A stretch of DNA of 64,000 nucleotides from Cacajao melanocephalus (lineage: Eukaryota > Chordata > Mammalia > Primates > Pitheciidae): positions 1 through 64,000 of the forward strand of contig CAUYLG010066024.1 of the NCBI GenBank assembly GCA_963573385.1. Reading direction: 5' to 3'. The position numbers and the translations under genes were made by a program. Below are positions 57,926 through 64,000 of the stretch, one piece after another. The number at the start of each line of letters is the position of its first letter. Position 1 is the first letter of the stretch. The notes below the pieces were generated by a model that was not told where the DNA came from, searched no databases, and was given only the letters and a program-made list of their open reading frames with translations.

Positions 57926-60240
57926 TGAGGACTTTTAAAGAACAGGACTGATATTTTACCATAAGATATGTGCTAGGCGTGAGCAGCTGTACAGCACCCG
58001 CTCCACTGCCTCAGACCATCTACGCAGTCTGCTCTGCATATTCTCCAGTTAGTGGTAATTAGGAGGGAGTAAAGAGCTTGGGATGATGGCAGAAACCTAC
58101 CATGGAAAGGGCTCTCAGGAAGAATCAGGGCATGGCGAGAGTACCTGTCAGAGCAGCAGCTGCCAGGTGGATGGCTCAGGAATGAATGGAGACCACTTCC
58201 CTTTTTCCCAGAATGATACTAACAAACTATTGGATGTTGCATTTCGGGTGCTGGGAAGAGAGTTGACAGAACAGATGACATCTGCTTCTATACTTGTGCA
58301 AAAGATCTATTTTATTTTGCATTTTGTATTGCCTCTATTTGAATATATGGAGGATAATGTCCTAAGGAAGTACTGTTAGGCAGATAATAGATACTGTATA
58401 AAGTTGTAAGTGAATGGAGAGAAAAACATAAGAAGCAAACTTGACACCAGATGGATAGGGATAAAAGTAGTAACTATAACCATTACATGGAAATATTTCA
58501 TTTCATTTAACTTTTTGAAAGTGCTGTAGTAATTTTATAAGAAGGACAGATTTTAAGCTAATGCTTATGGATATATGAAAAATAAAGATTTTGAGGGAAA
58601 TAGAAAGCTTTTTAAAATAAATTCTAAACTGTGACATAAGGAAATCTCATAGTTCAGTCAACTAGAAGAGAGATAAAATAGTGTCCAGGCATTTCTTAAT
58701 TGGAAATTTCTTTTTCTTAGCCCAAAAAGAAAATTTCCATCTGTTCTAGCATCTGCTTACTGTGGTTCAAGAATTCCTTCAATTTAACAACTAGGTGTGT
58801 CAATTGTGACATCTGGGAATGTTTATAAGGACACATACAAAGAAAAGTGAGGTGGCTGCTAACTGGTGACATAAGCTTTTCACTGATTGCTTGTAAACAC
58901 ATAGAGTTGAAATAGCTGATCACATGGCACTTTTATGCTCTTTTAGAAAAGAAGCTTTAAATTTTTATAATATTGGAAATGTACCTTCTTCCCCCTAACT
59001 TATTTATCATGAGAAGAGCAGAAGGAGGTTTACCTAATCATGGCCATAGGAGGATTTTAGAGATGTGACTTCCAGGTCTGTGTGTGGGATTAATCACTTT
59101 TGGGGATTTGGGATAGTGGCTTTGCAAAGGTTGCCTCATTTCTCTTTGACTCAATTTTTCCACCAGTTAAAAAGCAAATTTAAATACCTCTTTATTCCAA
59201 ATATACTGAAATATTAAGAAAGAAAATATGCTGGAAATAAAACCCATGAATGCAAATGAAGACCTTTGCATTTGAGACTTCTGTCTTTTATGCTTACTTT
59301 GGCAGCTCTGGATTCTGAAACTTTTAATTTTAAATTTTATTTGAGGAGGAAAATACTCATCTTAAAAGTTTAGAGGTTCTGAATATGGCTGGAATATGTA
59401 AACTTTTCCTTCTACCTTTTAAAATCATTTTTAATGTTTATGTTAATTTATTTTTTGTTTATCATTATAGCTATAAAATGTCTCTAGTGTTTTATGCTTT
59501 CAATTAGCATCAGGTACTCAGTGAAGCAGCAATTTTTGTACGATCATTTTTATATTTCATATTTGGAAATTGAAAAAGTGAAATGGCGTAAATTTCATTG
59601 ATACTCTATCATATGCATGAAGCAAATGGCCCTTGCCCCTCTGCCTCTAATGTATATTCCAATTCTACTTTTGTTTGAAGCGATTTTCTATAGTCTTACA
59701 GTACAGATTCTCCTTATGTGGCTATCAGGGTGGCTCTAGGATGTCCTGAGAATTCTGTTTCTGACCAGTAAACTGGTCTTCAAACCATGCCCAAAACTCA
59801 TCAGCCCTCATCTGTAAAGGTCTTGGTCTCAGATGGATCACTCATAGTCATTCTGTATACTGTCCATATTCTCCTCTTCTGGTTTGATTGGAATTCTGTG
59901 TGTTTGGGGAAGAATGAGGTAAGATATAGGAAAGGCTGAGAAATTGAGGAATCTGATGCAAACTTGCCTAATGTCATTCATATAAGGTGAATGGTAGTTG
60001 GGGGGTTAAAGTGCTGATGTTCCTTCACATATTCCCCAAGAAGTAAGGAGTATGAGAGCTCTTAAGTTACTCTCTATGTTTTGTTGACTTGCTAGAATAT
60101 ATTTAGCAAGTATTTGCTATTCTGTATCTACCCATAGCTATAATATTAAGCATATTAACAGGGTCAAAAATGGAGGACTGAAACAAACTTATATTTTACC
60201 AGAAAATACAGGAAGAGATTCTCAAGCTGAGTTTAATTAG
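57926..60240. other. Unassigned sequence containing an anonymous 98-codon frame
   Basis: The frame at 58083-58379 (plus) starts with two Met codons and has an unbiased, polar N-terminal half; it ends in a hydrophobic patch. I recognise no family. 57980-58200 is GC-richer than its surroundings. 59070-59190 has faint sense-MIR character. Nothing else was identified. Confidence 0.4.
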
Positions 60241-60244
60241 ATAA

Positions 60245-60610
60245 ATAAATTAAGACCACAATAAGATACCATTTTACACACATAAAAATTTGCAAAAATT
60301 AAGCAGTCTAACACGACTAAGTGTTAGCAAGGGCGTGGAACAACTAGCTGTCTTATTCATTGCTGGTAGGAAAATAAGTGGGTTCTACTAGTTTATAAAA
60401 TAATTTCATATTTTGTAAATCAGAGCATTTATGTACCATTTGACTCAGCCGTTCCACTTCCTTATCTGTATACAGCCATGTGTACCAGGAAGCATGTGCA
60501 TGTGTTTATAATAGCCTCACTCTGGAGACAACCCAGTTGTGGCCGCTGAATAAATCAACAATGGCAGTGTGTCTTGCATCAAGAATAATGATTCTGTACA
60601 ACTGATGTAC
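60245..60610 (+). mobile_element. Old L1 (L1M-type) ORF2 C-terminal fragment, sense
   Basis: 'agaccacaataagataccattttacacacataaaaatttg', 'aagtgttagcaagggcgtggaacaactagctgtcttattcattgctggtagg', 'gtaccatttgactcagccgttccacttcc', 'ataatagcctcactctggagacaacccagttg' follow ORF2 C-terminal order. There is no 3' UTR and no intact frame. Confidence 0.88.
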
Positions 60611-61695
60611 ATCCAAAATAAAAGACCAAATGAAACAATAGAGATCAAGGGTATCTGACATGGCTTCTAATACAGAGAACATGTCATTATTTGTTGAATA
60701 AATGAATCATAAAATAATCTATTTCAGAGTATTATGTGTCTAGGTTTTAAGCAGTCTTTTTTGACTAACCTATTTACCTCTGAGGGGTCAAATAACAAAT
60801 TGTTACTAAGAACCACTTTACCAGTTATATTCTCAATGTTTCTGAGTTATGTTCATTTGTATTTTGCTATGTGAATAGTACTAAATTTTTTTTACCTTGC
60901 CTATTTTGCTAACTAGAGCCAACTTACAAACTTTTATAGGGCAAGGACCATATTTTCAGGTGCCTTTTTCTTTTCTAGAACTACACAGAGTAAGAAGTCA
61001 CTAACTACTTTAGGACTTGATGAAAAAAAATCCACTTGAATTTTATTCCTTATAAAAAAATATATTCAGGAAAGGATAAATCATGATCAAAAGTAGTCTT
61101 CGAACCAGGTTAAGTACTCTCTGAGTTCAAGTTGGAACTTTTCAAAAAAAGTTTAATATATAAGTTTCTAAGCTGTGGCAATTATTTTTGTATATAGGAA
61201 TGCTTGTGACAAATACAAAGAAATTCTTTATGTGCTAATTCTACAATGTAATGAAATTCTTAGCACAGAAGGCATCAATGATAGAAAAACATAGTATATC
61301 TGATATTCATCCAATTAAAAACATGCGAAACAATGTGTTATGCTCATTATCTTGCTGAGAAAAGGGTAATCCAGAAAGCTGTTGATATTTCAGTTCTAAG
61401 AGGTTATTTTTGTTTTTGTTGTTTAATCAAGTACTAATCAGGAGAAATGCAGGTTATAATAGGAGAGCCAATTTATCTGACATCAAAACTACCCAGGCAG
61501 TTAGCCTTAGATGATTATTCTCAGAACCATCTTAGCCTATTTCCAATTAAACGGTACTTCCTGTTGTTATAGTGGTTACAATAGGCACAAGTTTAAAGAG
61601 AGAAAGAAAATGTGTGTCCCCACCCTTTCCCTTCTACACAGTACATCGCCCATTTGAACCTAATATGCAAATTAGTTCATGTGTATCAGATGAAA
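60611..61695. other. Unassigned sequence
   Basis: AT-rich, with no named element. An octamer ATGCAAAT occurs at about 61663-61670, a POU-type site, but a single 8-mer is not evidence of function. Confidence 0.4.
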
Positions 61696-61699
61696 ATCT

Positions 61700-62045
61700 T
61701 TTGATAAAAAGTAACAGAAATTCCTATTCAAACTAAGGCAGACAAAAGGGAATGTTATTGTTTAATGGAGCAGTCTGTATCAGATATGACCAAGGCTTAT
61801 TGCTAGTTCCGCTTCCTCTGCATTGGCTCCACTTTAAAGCAAGCTCTTTTGTGGTGGGTACATTTCTTATATAACAGGAAAGAAAGCTCCTCTACTTCAA
61901 GAGTAGAGATAAAACTTGGTTTCATTGGCTTATATTTAGTCGTGGGCCCATCCCTAACCAATCACCGTGTGTGGGAAACTGAATTGGTTAAGGCCTGAGA
62001 TAACATGCCTCTAAAAACGTGGTAGTGGGGAGTCAGTTGCCTCCA
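61700..62045. mobile_element. Probable ancient interspersed repeat, family unassigned
   Basis: 'aaaagtaacagaaattcctattcaaactaaggca', 'ttccgcttcctctgcattggctcc', 'gtgggcccatccctaaccaatcaccgtgtg' resemble a mammalian dispersed repeat that I have seen as a type but cannot name with confidence. Confidence 0.4.
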
Positions 62046-62086
62046 AATACATAGGCTACATCTAACAAGGATTCAGACTTACACAA

Positions 62087-62112
62087 AATTTAGGGTAAAT
62101 TTACCCTAAATT
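62087..62112. repeat. Perfect 26-nt palindrome
   Basis: aatttagggtaaa followed by its exact complement, with no loop. It lies one base upstream of the 47-nt inverted repeat. Confidence 0.98.
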
Positions 62113-62113
62113 A

Positions 62114-62238
62114 AAGGTATAATGTAGTAGATAATTAGATAATGTAGCATAGACTTACCCATTACTAGGTAAGTCTATGTCACTTTACTAGGGGTAAGTC
62201 TATGCTACATTATCTAATTATCTACTATATTATACCTT
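62114..62238. repeat. Inverted repeat: 47-nt arms, one mismatch, 31-nt loop
   Basis: Left arm 62114-62160 and right arm 62192-62238 pair at 46 of 47 positions. The loop (62161-62191) contains ggtaagtctatg at 62168-62179, which can also pair with catagacttacc at the inner end of the left arm (62148-62159), giving an alternative hairpin. The arms are much more alike than the old elements around them, so the structure is young or maintained by conversion. Confidence 0.97.
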
Positions 62239-62239
62239 G

Positions 62240-62880
62240 CAAATCTATTCCACATTTTCCTACAGTATTTTAAATCATTGTGGGCTGTATATTTTCTTTT
62301 TATTGAGCTCTAGAGGGATACTTGGCAAGAGAGAACAGTTTTGTTTGTTGGTGCAGAGGCTGCAAGCCACTTTTCTGCTAGGTGAAAGATAATAAGCTGT
62401 CAATTTTTTTGTTGCAGATTTCTTAATTCAGAGAGAAGAGTTGCTGAGGGTGTACCTGTATTTTGTAAATGAAGTAGCAACCGTTGACTTAGGAAAAGCA
62501 TGTATTAGGAGACTTCATGGCTTGAAAAACTTTTGTTCATGTACCTTTTGCTATACAAGCTTGGAGAAAAGTCCAAGTAAGTTTGCATCATCAAAGCCTT
62601 CTAGAAGTAAATAGAATCTCCTCCCTACTTAATTTGAGTCTATCTTATCACAATGTCAGATAGATTATGATTTCAAATGAATTTGCCTGTGTCCCCAATG
62701 GAAACCTTGCTCTGAGGGAAGGCAGATAGATGACTAGTGAATTTTAGGAAATCATGAAGGAAGATTGATTGCCTAACAGTCTGTGGGTATAAGACCTCCA
62801 TCTCATAATAGGCACATTGTGAGAATAATGGTCTGGACTTGAATGGGAAAAAGAGAGCTGTGAATTTGGAGGCCTAAGCA
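62240..62880. other. Unassigned sequence
   Basis: No gene or named repeat recognised between the inverted repeat and the LTR. Confidence 0.45.
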
Positions 62881-62883
62881 TGG

Positions 62884-63263
62884 TGCCATGGTTTGAATGT
62901 GTCCCCCAAAAATTCATGCATTAGAAACAATCCCCAATACAATAATGTTGGGAGGTGGAGTCTAATAAGAAGTGGTTGGTTATGAGGGTGAAGCCCTCAT
63001 GAATAGATTAATGTCATTTTCATGGGAGCTGGTTAGTTATCATGAGTCTGTAGTTATAAAGAGAGTCTTGTCCCTGGTGCTTCTCTCTGCTTCAGTGCTC
63101 ACTTCTGTCTTCTATTTTCCACCATAGGATGATCCTCATGAGGTGCTGGCATCATGATCTTGGATTTCTCAGTCTCCATAACCATGAGCCAAATAAACTT
63201 TTCTTTGTAAATTACCCAGTCTGTGGTATACACAGGTATAGCAGCATAAAATGGACTAAGACA
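62884..63263 (+). mobile_element. MaLR-type LTR (MST/MLT1-like), sense, ~380 bp
   Basis: It begins 'tgccatggtttgaatgtgtcccccaaaaattcatgcatta', includes 'gttgggaggtggagtctaataagaagtggttggttatgagggtgaagccctcatgaatag', 'ttggatttctcagtctccataaccatgagccaaataaacttttctttgtaaattacccagtctgtggtat' and ends 'aaaatggactaagaca'. The ATAAA within the end region is the LTR polyadenylation-type signal. TSDs are not clear. It is a solo LTR with no internal region next to it. Confidence 0.9.
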
Positions 63264-64000
63264 GGTAGTATACCCCTGCAGCTTGTGCATCATTGTGGGA
63301 GAAGCAAAAGGGCTCAGAGGAATGTGCTGGACTGGGTCAGTTAAGTGCAGTGAATTCATATGGCAGTGATAGCAGAAATGGCAATTGGCTAGTAAGAAAT
63401 GGGTCAGATAGTTTGAGAGCTTTTCTTCCATTCCTCCTTCCTTTGGTCTTTCTCTTTCCCTCCCTTTTCCTTCTTTACTGTTTTAATACTCCTGTGAAAG
63501 ATGAGTAACTGAGATGATCCCTTTGGATTGTACAAGCTTCTGTGATTCTTGTCAACTTGGTTAAGTGGTGGGTAGGTCTCAAGAGGTAGCCACTGGATTT
63601 TCTATTAAATTGGTCCTGTGGGGGATTGAATGATTAATTTGATTATTATTAAAAAGATTTATGATTGTAATTATACCTTGAGCTGGTAACGCAAGTCACA
63701 TTGATTTTTACCCGATTTTTAAAAATTCAAAACTTAAGGAGTTATCCCTAAAAATTCTGCATCTCCTGTTTTCTCAGCTTCAAATCTGATCAAAGATAAA
63801 ATTTTCCTTAAAATAATTTGTTCCCAGATCATCAAATGTGAATTTGGATGGTAATAACATATCAAAAGAAAGAATTAAGAAGAGAAACAGGGGAGGGATA
63901 GTTTTTCAGCAGAGGAAAATGAGGTCCAGAGAGTCAGGCATTGGCACTTACCATCCTTGTAGAGGGAATGCTGGCTCATGGATCTGTCAGACATCTTGGC
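63264..64000. other. Unassigned sequence to window end
   Basis: A pyrimidine-rich patch lies at 63421-63480. No gene or named repeat recognised. Frames at 63099-63508 overlap the LTR and are chance readings. Confidence 0.45.

Noticed and set aside
61663..61670. POU octamer as a regulatory site
   Set aside because: A single ATGCAAAT is expected by chance in AT-rich DNA of this length.

Overview
This window reads as primate, probably human, nuclear DNA from a gene-poor intergenic or intronic region. The evidence is dimeric Alu elements in both orientations, primate-type L1 tails, a THE1-type MaLR element, and a background of older mammalian L2, MIR, MER2 and MER5A copies. Base composition is AT-rich, CpG is scarce, and no open reading frame looks like a real exon. 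I find no protein-coding gene, tRNA, rRNA or CRISPR array. The annotation is therefore mainly a map of mobile-element fossils, simple repeats and self-complementary DNA. Family names come from recognising consensus features by eye. Element edges are good to roughly 10-30 bases unless a target-site duplication (TSD) fixes them.

Layout: 0-3 kb is an antisense L2 with reverse-transcriptase remnants, split by an Alu whose tail became a ~200 bp AT microsatellite and by an L1 ORF2 scrap. 3-14.5 kb has scattered MIRs, an L2, a MER2 and several long dinucleotide tracts. 14.5-15.85 kb is a 5'-truncated primate L1 with a TSD. 16-20 kb has few repeats. 20-22 kb holds an old L1M/HAL1-like piece and a solo MaLR LTR. 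22-28 kb has MIR/L2 relics and two Alus, one ending in a GAA/GGA/G-rich purine tract. 30.4-32.8 kb is a complete THE1-like element with two LTRs. 33-38 kb has monomeric or truncated Alus, MER5A, MIR and one GC-rich block.

38.5-43 kb and 52.4-56.8 kb show almost no recognisable repeats, which is unusual beside the rest. 43-52 kb contains L2 copies, Alu monomers, a MER5A invaded by later insertions, and an old L1. 56.8-64 kb contains two old L1s, a strong inverted-repeat cluster and a MaLR LTR.

There are no genes acting together here, and I see no undescribed biological system. The best signals are structural: a 47-nt inverted repeat with one mismatch next to a perfect 26-nt palindrome (62.09-62.24 kb); two further long hairpins (36.53 and 42.06 kb); twin perfect palindromes (55.64-55.69 kb); two almost empty retrotransposition events (a poly(A)-only insertion at 48.2 kb and a ~75 bp L1 tail at 43.0 kb); and a G-quadruplex/triplex-prone Alu tail (27.94-28.06 kb).
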